NCBI GenBank assembly: GCA_035539135.1
Contig: DATLJD010000005.1
Span: 1-64,000, forward strand
From: JABFWF01 sp035539135
Lineage (GTDB): Bacteria; Pseudomonadota; Gammaproteobacteria; Xanthomonadales; Xanthomonadaceae
Length of the DNA: 64,000 nucleotides
Reading direction: 5' to 3'
The notes beneath the pieces were generated by a model. The model made no database searches. It saw only the letters and a program-made list of their open reading frames with translations, and was not told the origin of the DNA. Both the position numbers and the translations under genes were made by a program. Below are positions 1 to 9,995 of this stretch, piece after piece. Within the stretch, counting starts at the first letter, position 1, and each line of letters begins with the position of its first letter.

Positions 1-27
1 CCCCTAGCCCCTAGCCCCTAGCCCCTA
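1..27. repeat. Heptanucleotide tandem repeat upstream of glnA
   Basis: Nearly four copies of the 7-mer CCCCTAG run from the window edge to just before the glnA ribosome-binding region. The array may extend further left. It sits where the glnA promoter or leader would be expected, so copy-number changes could alter glnA expression, but that is inference. Confidence 0.8.
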
Positions 28-38
28 CCGAGCCTCCC

Positions 39-1448
39 ATGTCCATCGAAACCATCGAAAAGCTCATCAAGGACCACGCCGTCGAGTGGGTCGACCTGCG
101 CTTCGCCGACATGCGCGGCGTGCAGCACCACGTGACCTTTCCCAAGTCGATCGTCGACGCCTCGCTGTTCGAGGACGGCAAGATGTTCGACGGCAGCTCG
201 ATCGCCGGCTGGCGGGGCATCCACCAGTCGGACATGGTGCTGCTGCCGGATCCGTCCAGCGCCTACCTCGATCCGTTCACCGCCGACCCGACCCTGGTGC
301 TGGTGTGCGACATCCTCGATCCGGCGACCATGCAGGCCTACAGCCGCGACCCGCGCGGCGTCGCCCGCCGCGCCGAGGCCTTCCTCAAGGCCAGCGGCAT
401 CGCCGACACCGCGTTCTTCGGCCCTGAACCCGAGTTCTTCATCTTCGATTCGGTGCGCTACGCCAACGAGATGGGCCACACCTTCTTCCACATCGATTCG
501 GAGGAAGCGCACTGGAATTCCTCGCGCGACTATCCCGGCGGCAACAGCGGCTACCGCCCCGGGGTGAAGGGCGGCTACTTCCCGGTCGCGCCGCTGGATT
601 CGCTGCACGACCTGCGCGCCGAGATGTGCAAGACGCTCGCGCAGATCGGCCTCGAGGTCGAGGTCCACCACCACGAGGTGGCCAACGCCGGCCAGTGCGA
701 GATCGGCACCCGCTTCAACACGCTGGTGCACAAGGCCGACGAGCTGCTGGCGATGAAGTACGTGATCAAGAACGTCGCCTTCCGCCACGGCAAGACCGCG
801 ACCTTCATGCCCAAGCCGATCGTCGGCGACAACGGCAGCGGCATGCACGTGCACATGTCGCTGGCCAAGGGCGGCGCCAACCTGTTCACCGGCGACGGCT
901 ACGGCGGCCTGTCGCAGACCGCGCTCTGGTACATCGGCGGCATCTTCAGGCACGCGCGCGCGATCAACGCGTTCGCCAACTCCACCACCAACTCGTACAA
1001 GCGCCTCGTGCCCGGCTTCGAGGCGCCGGTGATGCTGGCCTACTCGGCGTCCAACCGCTCGGCGAGCTGCCGCATCCCGTACGTCGCCAATCCGAAGGCG
1101 CGCCGCATCGAGATCCGCTTCCCGGATCCGATGCAGTCGGGCTACCTGACCTTCGCCGCGCTGATGATGGCCGGCCTGGACGGCATCCGGAACCAGATCG
1201 ACCCGGGCGCGCCGAGCGACAAAGACCTGTACGACCTGCCGCCGGAGGAGGAGAAGAACATCCCCACCGTGTGCCACTCGCTGGACCAGGCGCTGGAAGC
1301 GCTGGACAAGGACCGCGAGTTCCTGAAGGCCGGCGGCGTGTTCACCGACGACCTGATCGACGCCTACATCGCGCTCAAGCTGAAGGAGGTCACCGCGTTC
1401 CGCGCGGCGACCCACCCGCTCGAGTACCAGATGTACTACACGATCTGA
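39..1448 (+). CDS. glnA: Type I glutamine synthetase
   Basis: Glutamine synthetase (469 aa) makes glutamine from glutamate, ammonia and ATP in the cytoplasm; it is the main ammonia-assimilation enzyme and works as a dodecamer. The length is that of the GSI-beta form. Visible signatures are the beta-grasp DGSSIAGW (residues 51-58), the catalytic glutamate stretch GPEPEFF (about 128-134) and the adenylylation loop DLYDLPPEE, whose Tyr398 is the expected target of GlnE. The start follows the heptamer repeat. A strong terminator follows the stop. ntrB-ntrC lie 3.5 kb downstream with three unrelated genes between, a looser arrangement than the enterobacterial glnA-ntrB-ntrC operon. Assignment is secure. 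Confidence 0.98.
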   Translation: MSIETIEKLIKDHAVEWVDLRFADMRGVQHHVTFPKSIVDASLFEDGKMFDGSSIAGWRGIHQSDMVLLPDPSSAYLDPFTADPTLVLVCDILDPATMQAYSRDPRGVARRAEAFLKASGIADTAFFGPEPEFFIFDSVRYANEMGHTFFHIDSEEAHWNSSRDYPGGNSGYRPGVKGGYFPVAPLDSLHDLRAEMCKTLAQIGLEVEVHHHEVANAGQCEIGTRFNTLVHKADELLAMKYVIKNVAFRHGKTATFMPKPIVGDNGSGMHVHMSLAKGGANLFTGDGYGGLSQTALWYIGGIFRHARAINAFANSTTNSYKRLVPGFEAPVMLAYSASNRSASCRIPYVANPKARRIEIRFPDPMQSGYLTFAALMMAGLDGIRNQIDPGAPSDKDLYDLPPEEEKNIPTVCHSLDQALEALDKDREFLKAGGVFTDDLIDAYIALKLKEVTAFRAATHPLEYQMYYTI

Positions 1449-1481
1449 CGGCGGCCGCGCCACGCGGGCCGACGCCGCAAG

Positions 1482-1510
1482 AAAAAGCCCGGGCATGCCC
1501 GGGCTTTTTT
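1482..1510. terminator. Bidirectional intrinsic terminator
   Basis: A perfect inverted repeat, AGCCCGGGCATGCCCGGGCT, is flanked by an A-run on the left and a T-run on the right, giving a U-tract in both directions. It ends glnA on the plus strand and the small Asn/Gln-rich gene on the minus strand. It is the clearest intrinsic terminator in the window. Confidence 0.93.
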
Positions 1511-1543
1511 GCCTCTGCGCGCGTGGCGCGCGCAGCGGATGCG

Positions 1544-1741
1544 TCAGCGGTTCTGCTGGCCGCCCTGACGGTTGGAGCCGCCTTCCTCGCGGTTGGAGCC
1601 GCCGGCCTGGCGCTGCTGGTTGCCGCCTTCCTCGCGGTTGGAACCACCCGCCTGGCGCTGCTGGTTGCCACCTTCCTGGCGGTTCATGCCGCCGTCCTGG
1701 CGGTTGTTGTTGTTGCCTTCGCGGTTCTGGTTGTTGGCCAT
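1544..1741 (-). CDS. Small Gly/Asn/Gln/Arg-rich disordered protein
   Basis: The product is 65 aa and uses essentially only A, N, Q, R, E, G, D, S and Met, with no large hydrophobic residues, so it should be fully disordered and very soluble. It contains two near-perfect copies of a 15-residue unit, GGNQQRQAGGSNREE (about residues 23-52), preceded by degenerate copies. The chosen start (MANNQNREG) has a strong purine-rich Shine-Dalgarno, GAGGAGTGAGGAAC, directly upstream, and the gene ends at a shared terminator; both argue that it is really expressed. The composition recalls small stress proteins of the KGG/Con-10 kind, but no such domain can be claimed. Function unknown. Confidence 0.7.
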   Translation of the reverse strand: MANNQNREGNNNNRQDGGMNRQEGGNQQRQAGGSNREEGGNQQRQAGGSNREEGGSNRQGGQQNR

Positions 1742-1965
1742 GTTCCTCACTCCTCGAATCCGACCGGTCGTCGGTGGGAACGACAATGGACAGGCGGCGA
1801 TGAGCGATGCGTGGAGACGCGCGCGTTCATCCTCGTCAACGGCATTCAGTCAGTTCAGATTCAAGCAGGCGACGACCGCGTCGTTGCCGGACAGGCAGGC
1901 GCTGAGTGCGCGCGCCGTTGACGCGGCTGCGCGGATGGTGGGCGCTCTTCTCGAAGGAGCGCGCA

Positions 1966-4026
1966 ATGCAGCCATTCACCCCGGACGACATCTACCGGCA
2001 CCGCATTCTCGGAGGCCTGTCCGGCTCGACCGCGCACCCGCGGATGGTGTTCAAGGTGACCCGCGCGCTGCGCGGCGAAGAAACCTACCGTTCGATCGCA
2101 TGGGGCCTCGACCTCGCCCGCGACGACAGGCCGCGGCGGCTGACCGCCAGCACCACCAGCGCCAAGTCGCCCACGCTCGATCCCGGGGGCGAGCGCCTCG
2201 CCTTCCTCGCCTCGCGCGGTGACGGCGGCATGCAGGTGCAGCTGATGGCGCTCGACGGCGGCGAGGCGCGTGCGCTCACCGCCAGCGAGCACAGGCTGGC
2301 CACCATCGAAGGCTGGTCGCCCGACGGCAAGCGATTGCTGCTGACCGCGGACGTGGACTGCAGCGAGAGGCCCGGCGAAGGCGACCGCGACGCGCGCCAG
2401 CGCACCCGCGACAGCGCCAGCGGCAAGGACGCGCCCCAGGTCGCGCGCTTCCTTCCCTGGAAGAAGGACGGCAGCGGGGTGATCGTCGGCAAGCGCGTGC
2501 ACCTGTTCGCGGCGGACGCGCGCAGCGGGGAAATGGCGGCGCTGGCGGAGGGCGACTTCGACGTGAGCGGGGCGGCCTGGTCGCCGCAGGGCACGCACCT
2601 GGCGTTCGTCCGCAACCGCAGCGGGCGCCAGCGCCACTGGAAGGACCTGTGGCTGGCGGATGCCGACGGCGGCAGGCCGCGCCAGCGCACCAGCGACCTC
2701 GCCTCGGTGCAGAAGCTCGCGTGGTCGCCGGACGGCACGCGCCTGGCACTGATCGCGAGCCGCACCGAAGGCAGCGCCCGCACGCAGCTGTGGCTGCTGG
2801 ACGCCAAAGGCGACGGCGCGCCGCGCCTGCTCGGCGGCGACGACTTCGAGCTCGCCACCGCCAGCAGCATCGTCTGGCATCCGGACGGCCGGCGCCTGGC
2901 GGTGATCTGCGTGCACCGCGGCCTGCAGCCGCTGGCGATCGTCGATACCGGCAGTGGCACCGTCACCCGCCTGCGCGACGGCCTGCGCCAGGCCTTCGGC
3001 CTCGCGCCCTGCGGCGATCGCCTGGTCTACAGCGCGACCAGCATGCGCTGGACCGACGAGCTGTACAGCGTTTCCTGGGACGGCGGCGACGCGCGCCGGC
3101 ACAGCGCGTTCAACCGCAAGTGGTTCGGTCAGCGCGCGCGGCCGCATGTGCGCAAGCGCCGCTTCGCGGTGCCCGACGGCCACGGCGGCGAGGAGAAGAT
3201 CGACGCCTGGTTGCTGCTGCCCGCGCACGGCAAACCGCCTTGTCCGCTGCTGGTGGACGCGCACGGCGGCCCGCAGAGCGGCGTGCTCGCCGACTTCGCG
3301 ATGCACACCTACTGGTATCCGCTGCTGTCGGACGGCTGGGCGGTGCTGGCGCCGAACGCGGTCGGCTCCAGCGGCTACGGCGCCGACTTCGCGCGCCGGA
3401 TCTGCGGACACTGGGGCGAACTCGACTTTCCGCAGTTCGAGGCGGTGATCGATACGCTGCAGCGGGAAGGCATTGCCGACCACCGCCTCGCGATCACCGG
3501 CAAGTCCTACGGCGGCTACCTCAGCGCCTGGGCGATCGGCCACACGGGCCGCTTCAAGGCGGCGATCGTGTCGGCGCCTGTCGCCAACATCCTCTCCCAC
3601 GCCGGCACCTCCGACACCGGCTACTACGTCACGCCCTACGCGATGGGCGGCGAACTGCACGAGGTCGCCGCGCGCGGCCGTGCGCTGTCGCCGGTCACAC
3701 ATTGCGCGAACGCCACCACGCCGACCCTGATCCTGCAGGGCGAGGACGATGGCCGTTGCCCGCTCGGGCAGGCGGAGGAGCTGTTCGCCAACCTGGTCCG
3801 CTGCAGCGACGCGCCGGCCGAGCTCGTCGTCTATCCGGGTGCCAGCCACGGTCTCGCGGAGAGCGGCAAGCCGAGCCATCGCGTCGACTACCACCAGCGG
3901 CTGTGCGACTGGGCCAACCGCTGGGTGATCGGGCGCGCGGCCGGGGACGCGGACGACGAGGGCACCCGCGACGAGCATTCCGGTGCCGGCCCGGACCAGC
4001 GCCGCAAGCCGCGCCACGCGGCCTGA
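1966..4026 (+). CDS. S9 family prolyl oligopeptidase-like peptidase
   Basis: A 686-aa protein with an N-terminal TolB/WD-like beta-propeller (repeated W.PDG..LA blades, e.g. WSPDGKRLLL and WSPDGTRLAL) and a C-terminal alpha/beta hydrolase. The nucleophile elbow GKSYGG places the catalytic serine at residue 514; the acid lies in GEDDGR (594/595) and the histidine in GASHG (628). Such S9B/S9C enzymes act on short peptides as acylaminoacyl- or dipeptidyl-peptidases. No signal peptide is seen, so it is probably cytoplasmic. The start at 1966 is chosen because GAAGGAG lies just upstream; an in-frame ATG at 1906 lacks this. The exact substrate class is open. Confidence 0.9.
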   Translation: MQPFTPDDIYRHRILGGLSGSTAHPRMVFKVTRALRGEETYRSIAWGLDLARDDRPRRLTASTTSAKSPTLDPGGERLAFLASRGDGGMQVQLMALDGGEARALTASEHRLATIEGWSPDGKRLLLTADVDCSERPGEGDRDARQRTRDSASGKDAPQVARFLPWKKDGSGVIVGKRVHLFAADARSGEMAALAEGDFDVSGAAWSPQGTHLAFVRNRSGRQRHWKDLWLADADGGRPRQRTSDLASVQKLAWSPDGTRLALIASRTEGSARTQLWLLDAKGDGAPRLLGGDDFELATASSIVWHPDGRRLAVICVHRGLQPLAIVDTGSGTVTRLRDGLRQAFGLAPCGDRLVYSATSMRWTDELYSVSWDGGDARRHSAFNRKWFGQRARPHVRKRRFAVPDGHGGEEKIDAWLLLPAHGKPPCPLLVDAHGGPQSGVLADFAMHTYWYPLLSDGWAVLAPNAVGSSGYGADFARRICGHWGELDFPQFEAVIDTLQREGIADHRLAITGKSYGGYLSAWAIGHTGRFKAAIVSAPVANILSHAGTSDTGYYVTPYAMGGELHEVAARGRALSPVTHCANATTPTLILQGEDDGRCPLGQAEELFANLVRCSDAPAELVVYPGASHGLAESGKPSHRVDYHQRLCDWANRWVIGRAAGDADDEGTRDEHSGAGPDQRRKPRHAA

Positions 4027-4063
4027 GTTGCATTGCGGGCGCAACGCGGTTGCAATCGGGCGC

Positions 4064-4798
4064 ATGCGCCGACTCCTCCCCGTCCTCGCCGTCGTCCTGC
4101 TCGCCGCCTGCGCGCACGCGCCACGCAACCCGATGGCGCAATGGGTGCCGTCGCCCAACTTCGAACCGCGGCGCCCGGTCCTGATCGTGATCCACGCGAC
4201 CGAGCAGGAGTCGGTGCGGGAAAGCCTGGACACCCTGCGCACCGCCAACAGCGGCGGGCCGGTCAGCGCGCACTACCTGGTCGGCCGCGACGGCGCGCTG
4301 TACCAGCTGGTCGCCGACACCGAGCGCGCCTGGCACGCGGGCCCGGGCCGCTGGGGCACGATCACCGACGTCAACTCGGCGTCGATCGGCATCGAGCTCG
4401 ACAACGACGGCGCGTCGCCGTTCGCGCCCGCGCAGATCGCCAGCCTGCTGCGCCTGCTCGATGACCTGTGCACGCGGCTGGACATTCCGCGCACGCAGAT
4501 CGTCGCGCATGCCGACTTAGCGCCCACCCGCAAGCGCGATCCGGGCTTCCGCTTCCCGTGGAAGCAACTCGCCGACGCGGGCTTCGGCATGTGGCCGCGC
4601 GGCGAGCTGATCGATCCGCCCGCGGGCTTCGATCCGTGGAACGCGCTGCGCCTGCTCGGCTATCCGCTGGAGCAGGACGACACGCCGGGCCGCGTCGCCA
4701 CCGTGCGCGCCTTCCACCGCCATTTCCGTGGCGACGAGGGCGAGGTGCTGGACGCGGAGGACGCGCGGATCCTGTATGCGCTGACGCGGCAGCCCTGA
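4064..4798 (+). CDS. Lipoprotein N-acetylmuramoyl-L-alanine amidase (AmiD-like)
   Basis: A 244-aa member of the amidase_2 (PGRP-like) family. It begins MRRLLPVLAVVLLAAC, a type II signal peptide with lipobox LAAC, so it should be anchored to a membrane facing the periplasm. Zn-ligand histidines are visible in VIHAT and in VAHADLAPTRKRDPG, which also holds the usual Lys/Asp pair. AmiD-type enzymes cleave the MurNAc-L-Ala bond in anhydro-muropeptides for cell-wall recycling. The C-terminal ~70 residues resemble the small helical domain of AmiD. The start is set by the signal peptide; upstream in-frame ATGs lie in the previous gene. Confidence 0.88.
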   Translation: MRRLLPVLAVVLLAACAHAPRNPMAQWVPSPNFEPRRPVLIVIHATEQESVRESLDTLRTANSGGPVSAHYLVGRDGALYQLVADTERAWHAGPGRWGTITDVNSASIGIELDNDGASPFAPAQIASLLRLLDDLCTRLDIPRTQIVAHADLAPTRKRDPGFRFPWKQLADAGFGMWPRGELIDPPAGFDPWNALRLLGYPLEQDDTPGRVATVRAFHRHFRGDEGEVLDAEDARILYALTRQP

Positions 4799-4923
4799 GC
4801 GCGGCCATCTTGGTGCCGCGGCCGGTCCCGGGTCGTCATCGCATGGGCGGCCCCCAAGGCACGGCACCGGTCCCGATGGTGCCAAGCTGGCCCCGCCGCG
4901 CGGTGGCTGCCCCATAATGGTGC

Positions 4924-5938
4924 ATGGCCGACGCGCCCTCCCTCGACGTGCTCGACACCCCGGTCGCCTGGGCGGACGCCGACGGGCGCGTCGCCGGCGC
5001 CAATCCGGCCTTCGCGCGCTGGCTCGGAGTCGGCGCGCGGCGGCTGGCCGGGGTGCCGCTGGCTTCGCTGGAGTCGGACGGCGACGCGCTGGCGCGGCAG
5101 CTGGCGGCGCCTGCCGCGGACGGGGTGCGCCTGCGCCGGCTCGCGCTCGCCTTCCCGGGCGGCGAGCCGCGCTTCGCCGACGCGGCGCTGAGCCGGCGCG
5201 AGGACGGCGGCTGGCTGCTGGAGGCGCATCCGGTCGCCGAATTTCCCGGCGAGGATCCCGCGCTCGCCCTGCCGGCCGCGCTCGCGGCCGCGCTCAAGGG
5301 CCTGGCCCACGAGTTGCGCAATCCGCTGGCCGGGCTGAAGGGCGCGGCGCAGCTGCTGGCGCGCCGGCACGAGGACGCCGCCACGCGCGAGCTGACCGCG
5401 CTGATCGAGGCCGAGGTCGGGCGCCTGTCCGCGCTGCTCGACCGCCTGCTGTCGCCGCAGCCCGCGCGACCGCCGGAGCCCGTCAATATCCACGCCGTGC
5501 TCGAGCGGGTGCTGCGCCTGGCCGAGAGCGAGGCCGGCTGGGCGGTGCGGCTGGTGCGCGATTACGACCCGTCGCTGCCGGAACTGGCCGGCGACTTCGA
5601 CCGCTTGGCACAGGCGCTGTGGAACCTGGTGCGCAACGCGATCGAGGCCGGCGCCGCGACCGTCACCCTGCGCACCCGCGCCGAACACGGCCTGCGCATC
5701 GGCGAGGAGGTGCTGCCGCTGGCGCTGCGCCTGGAGATCGCCGACGACGGCCGCGGCGTGCCGGAGGACCTGGCCGAACGCATCTTCCTGCCGCTGGTCA
5801 GCGGGCGCGCGGAAGGCAGCGGCCTCGGCCTCGCGCTGGCGCAGCAGGTCGCGCGCGAGCACCGCGGCTCGCTCGCCTACCGCTCGCGCCCGGGCCATAC
5901 CGTGTTCACCCTGCTGCTGCCGCTGGCCGGAGGCGACG

Positions 5939-5955
<17 letters not shown>
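4924..5955 (+). CDS. ntrB: Nitrogen regulation sensor kinase NtrB
   Basis: A 343-aa soluble histidine kinase with the NtrB layout: an N-terminal PAS-like region (about 1-105), a dimerisation/phosphoacceptor helix with HELRNPLAGLKG (His129), and an ATPase domain with N box LVRNAIEAG, G1 box DDGRGV and G2 box GSGLGLAL. No membrane segment. In this family NtrB is controlled by PII and phosphorylates NtrC in nitrogen limitation. The ntrC start lies inside its 3' end (17-nt overlap), so the two are translationally coupled. The upstream gap holds GGCACC/GGTGCC half-sites that fit the NtrC operator only poorly. Confidence 0.95.
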
Positions 5956-7387
<1,432 letters not shown>

Positions 7388-7408
7388 CCGCGCCGCCGCC
7401 ATGCCCCT

Positions 7409-7482
7409 AGAGCGGGCTTGCTCCGCTGCCTTCGGCCGCCGCCGGTATCCGCCCGAGCGGAGCAAGCTCCGTTCTACGAGGA
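7409..7482. repeat. REP-like inverted pair (TAGAGCGGAGC family)
   Basis: Two inverted copies of a unit related to TAGAGCGGAGCTTGCTCCGCT face each other around a short spacer, each itself a small palindrome. The same unit recurs near 16.65, 16.92, 38.65, 47.9, 54.16 and 57.97 kb. The GTAG-like head and hairpin fit REP elements mobilised by RAYT (TnpA-REP) transposases, known from Stenotrophomonas and relatives; no RAYT gene is in this window. Confidence 0.85.
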
Positions 7483-7553
7483 CAGGGCGGGGTTTCACCC
7501 GCGCGCGCGCCGCAGCGGTTAAGGTTTCCGTTTTCCCGGACAAGGAGCCCGCC

Positions 7554-8123
7554 ATGCGCACCTTCCTGCTCGCCAGCCTCGCCGCGGTCGGCCTCGCCGG
7601 CTGCGCGTCCTCGCCGCAGAACGCCGCCGACGAGGCGGACACCGCGGCCCCCGCCGCGACGGCCGCCGTCGGCAACGCGATCGCCAACGTCGCGCCTGCG
7701 TCCGGCACCCTGGTCAGCGGCCGCCTGCAGCTGATGGCGATGGGCCAGGGCGTGCACATCGCCGGCGAGCTCGGCGGCCTGGCGCCCAACAGCACCCACG
7801 GCTTCCACATCCACGAGAAGGGCGACTGCGGCGCGGCCGACGCGTCCAGCGCCGGTGGCCACTTCAACCCGGCCGGCGCGCCGCACGGCAACCCGGGCAC
7901 GCCGCCGCACCACGCGGGCGACATGGACAACATCACCGCCGACGCCAACGGCGTCGCCCACGTCAACCTGCACGTGCCGGGCGTCAGCCTCGGCGGCGAT
8001 CCGGCGCACGACATCCTCGGCCGCGCGCTGGTCGTCCACGCCGATCCCGACGACTACGCTTCCCAGCCGTCCGGCAACTCCGGCGCGCGCATCGCCTGCG
8101 GCGTGATCACCGCGCAGCAGTGA
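7554..8123 (+). CDS. sodC: Cu/Zn superoxide dismutase, lipoprotein
   Basis: A 189-aa Cu/Zn superoxide dismutase that converts superoxide to hydrogen peroxide and oxygen in the periplasm. It starts MRTFLLASLAAVGLAGC, a lipoprotein signal with lipobox LAGC, so it is probably membrane-tethered. The copper/zinc ligands are in GFHIHEKGDC, GGHFNPAGAPHG and HHAGDMDN, and the signature GNSGARIACGVI closes the protein. Start chosen at the signal peptide, preceded by AAGGAG. The next gene starts on a GTG overlapping the stop codon, suggesting co-translation. Confidence 0.96.
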   Translation: MRTFLLASLAAVGLAGCASSPQNAADEADTAAPAATAAVGNAIANVAPASGTLVSGRLQLMAMGQGVHIAGELGGLAPNSTHGFHIHEKGDCGAADASSAGGHFNPAGAPHGNPGTPPHHAGDMDNITADANGVAHVNLHVPGVSLGGDPAHDILGRALVVHADPDDYASQPSGNSGARIACGVITAQQ

Positions 8124-8614
8124 CGACGAAAGCCGGCTTCCGCGTCCGCGTCGCCGCCCCGGCGGACGCCGACCTGCTCGCGCAGTGGGCGGCGGCGATG
8201 GCGTGGGAGACCGAGCACAAGCGGCTCGACCCGGGCACCGTGCGCGCCGGGGTCGCCGCCGGCATCGCCGACCCGCAGCGCGCGCGCTACTTCATTGCGA
8301 TGGACGACGCCGCGGTGGCCGGCCACGAGACCATCGCCACCGCGGTCGGCACCCTGATGGTGACGCGCGAGTGGAGCGACTGGCGCAACGGCGACTGGTG
8401 GTGGATCCAGAGCGTGTACGTGCCGCCGGAGCAGCGCCGCCGCGGCGTGTTCGCCGCGCTCTACCGGCACGTGGAGGCGCAGGCGCGGGCGACGCCCGGC
8501 GTGGTCGGCCTGCGCCTGTACGTGGAGCGCGGCAACGACGCCGCGCAGCGCACCTACGCCGCGCTCGGCATGGTCGACGCCGGCTACGCGCTGCTCGAAC
8601 GATCGTTCGCCTGA
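8120..8614 (+). CDS. GNAT family N-acetyltransferase
   Basis: A 164-aa single-domain GNAT protein. The acetyl-CoA binding signature is VYVPPEQRRRGVFAALYRHV (about residues 98-117), followed by the family's late GLRLYVERGNDAAQRTYAALGM block. The substrate cannot be told. It begins with GTG in a GTGA overlap with the sodC stop, so it is probably translated from the sodC message. There is no obvious functional link to superoxide dismutase. Confidence 0.88.
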   Translation: MTTKAGFRVRVAAPADADLLAQWAAAMAWETEHKRLDPGTVRAGVAAGIADPQRARYFIAMDDAAVAGHETIATAVGTLMVTREWSDWRNGDWWWIQSVYVPPEQRRRGVFAALYRHVEAQARATPGVVGLRLYVERGNDAAQRTYAALGMVDAGYALLERSFA

Positions 8615-8686
8615 ACGGTCGCTGCCGCTTCACCGGCCGCAAACAAATCCGGTCGTAGCGTCGAAGCACACGACAGGAGCACGCGC

Positions 8687-9160
8687 ATGAGCACGCTGAA
8701 GAAGGACCACATCCTCGGCGCCGGCAGTGCGGCGCTCGCCGGCGGCGCGGCCGGGGCCGCGCTGGGCGCGGTGGTCGCGGGCGTTCCCGGGCTGGCGGTC
8801 GGCGCGGCCGCGGGCGGCGCGCTCGGCGCGGTGTGGGGCGATCGCGCCGCGGAGGCGGTGGATCCGCGCGACGACCTCGGCCGCTTCCGGCAGATCCACC
8901 ACACCATGCCGTACTACGTCGACGGCTTCGACTGGAACGACTACGCCCCGGCCTACCGCTACGGCCTGGAGACCTGGGAGCGTTACCAGGGCCAGGCGCT
9001 GGAGGCGGCCGAAAGCGAGCTGCAGGGCGGCTGGGAAGCCAACGCCCGCTTCGGCTCGCGGCTGTCCTGGCGCGACGCGCGGCCGGCGGTGGCGCACGCC
9101 TGGGAATCGCTCGACGATGCGCGCCGGCGCCGTCCCCAGCGCGGCACCGCGACGCACTGA
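8687..9160 (+). CDS. Glycine-zipper hypothetical protein
   Basis: A 157-aa protein of unknown function. Residues ~10-48 form an Ala/Gly-rich hydrophobic stretch with G-x3-G spacing (glycine zipper), which could insert into or associate with a membrane. The rest is soluble, with a conserved-looking aromatic segment WNDYAPAYRYGLETWERYQG. No cleavable signal peptide. A good Shine-Dalgarno, ACAGGAG, precedes the ATG. Small stress-related envelope proteins of xanthomonads look similar; that is only a resemblance. Confidence 0.75.
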   Translation: MSTLKKDHILGAGSAALAGGAAGAALGAVVAGVPGLAVGAAAGGALGAVWGDRAAEAVDPRDDLGRFRQIHHTMPYYVDGFDWNDYAPAYRYGLETWERYQGQALEAAESELQGGWEANARFGSRLSWRDARPAVAHAWESLDDARRRRPQRGTATH

Positions 9161-9265
9161 GACCGCCACGCGGACTTTGCACAGCGAATCCGGGCGCGCG
9201 CTGGTGCGCTTGGTAGGATGCGTCCCCACCCCGCGCCCGCGGGGGCCGCGAGGATGTTCCGCGTC

Positions 9266-9898
9266 ATGAGTGCCAAGCTGCCGCCGATCCCTTCCAGCGC
9301 GCCGACCGCGCCGCGCGCCGACGCCGTCGGCCAGGACGCCGCCGAGGAGGCGATCCGCACCCTGCTGCGGTGGGCGGGCGAGGATCCCGCGCGCGAGGGC
9401 CTGCTCGACACCCCGCGCCGCGTGGCCAAGGCCTACCGCGACTGGTTCAGCGGCTACACGCTCGACCCCGACGAGTACCTGCTGCGCACCTTCGAGGAAG
9501 TCGAGGGCTACGACGAGCTGATCGTGCTGCGCGACATCGAGTTCGAGTCGCACTGCGAGCACCACATGGCGCCGATCATCGGCAAGGTCCACGTGGGCTA
9601 TCTGCCGGACGGCAAGGTGGTCGGGATCAGCAAGCTGGCGCGGGTGGTGGACGCCTACGCGCGCCGCTTCCAGGTGCAGGAGAAGATGACCGCGCAGATC
9701 GCCGACTGCATCCAGCGCGTGCTGCAGCCGCGCGGCGTCGGCGTGGTGGTCGAAGGCGCGCACGAATGCATGACCACGCGCGGCGTGCACAAGCGCGGGG
9801 TCAGCATGATCACCTCGAAGATGCTCGGCAGCTTCCGCGAGGACGCGCGCACCCGCGCCGAGTTCCTGCAGTTCATCGACGTCGGCCCCGGCCGCTGA
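9266..9898 (+). CDS. folE: GTP cyclohydrolase I
   Basis: GTP cyclohydrolase I makes 7,8-dihydroneopterin triphosphate from GTP, the first step toward tetrahydrofolate and biopterin-type cofactors. The 210-aa product has Zn/active-site residues in SHCEHHMAPIIGK, ISKLARVVDAYARRFQVQE and GAHECMTTRGVHK. Two nearby ATGs at 9254 and 9266 are possible; 9266 gives a normal length and better spacing to AGGA. Its product could feed pterin supply for the PhhA enzyme encoded at 34.3 kb (inference). Confidence 0.96.
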   Translation: MSAKLPPIPSSAPTAPRADAVGQDAAEEAIRTLLRWAGEDPAREGLLDTPRRVAKAYRDWFSGYTLDPDEYLLRTFEEVEGYDELIVLRDIEFESHCEHHMAPIIGKVHVGYLPDGKVVGISKLARVVDAYARRFQVQEKMTAQIADCIQRVLQPRGVGVVVEGAHECMTTRGVHKRGVSMITSKMLGSFREDARTRAEFLQFIDVGPGR

Positions 9899-9995
9899 AC
9901 GCGGCCGCCTGCGCCGCGGGCCGATAACGCCGGCGCTGAACCGGCTCCGGGAACCGCTCACCGCGCCATCGCGGCGGCGCTGCCATGTTGGGCGG

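Noticed and set aside
18..1496. Long open frame antisense to glnA
   Set aside because: It is the mirror of glnA codon structure in a very GC-rich genome; the protein is an Arg/Val/Gly-rich string with no domain. Similar mirrors opposite most genes were left out.
4812..4923. GGCACC/GGTGCC half-sites before ntrB as an NtrC operator
   Set aside because: The pair is 9 bases apart, against 5 in the known consensus, and no -24/-12 element was found nearby.
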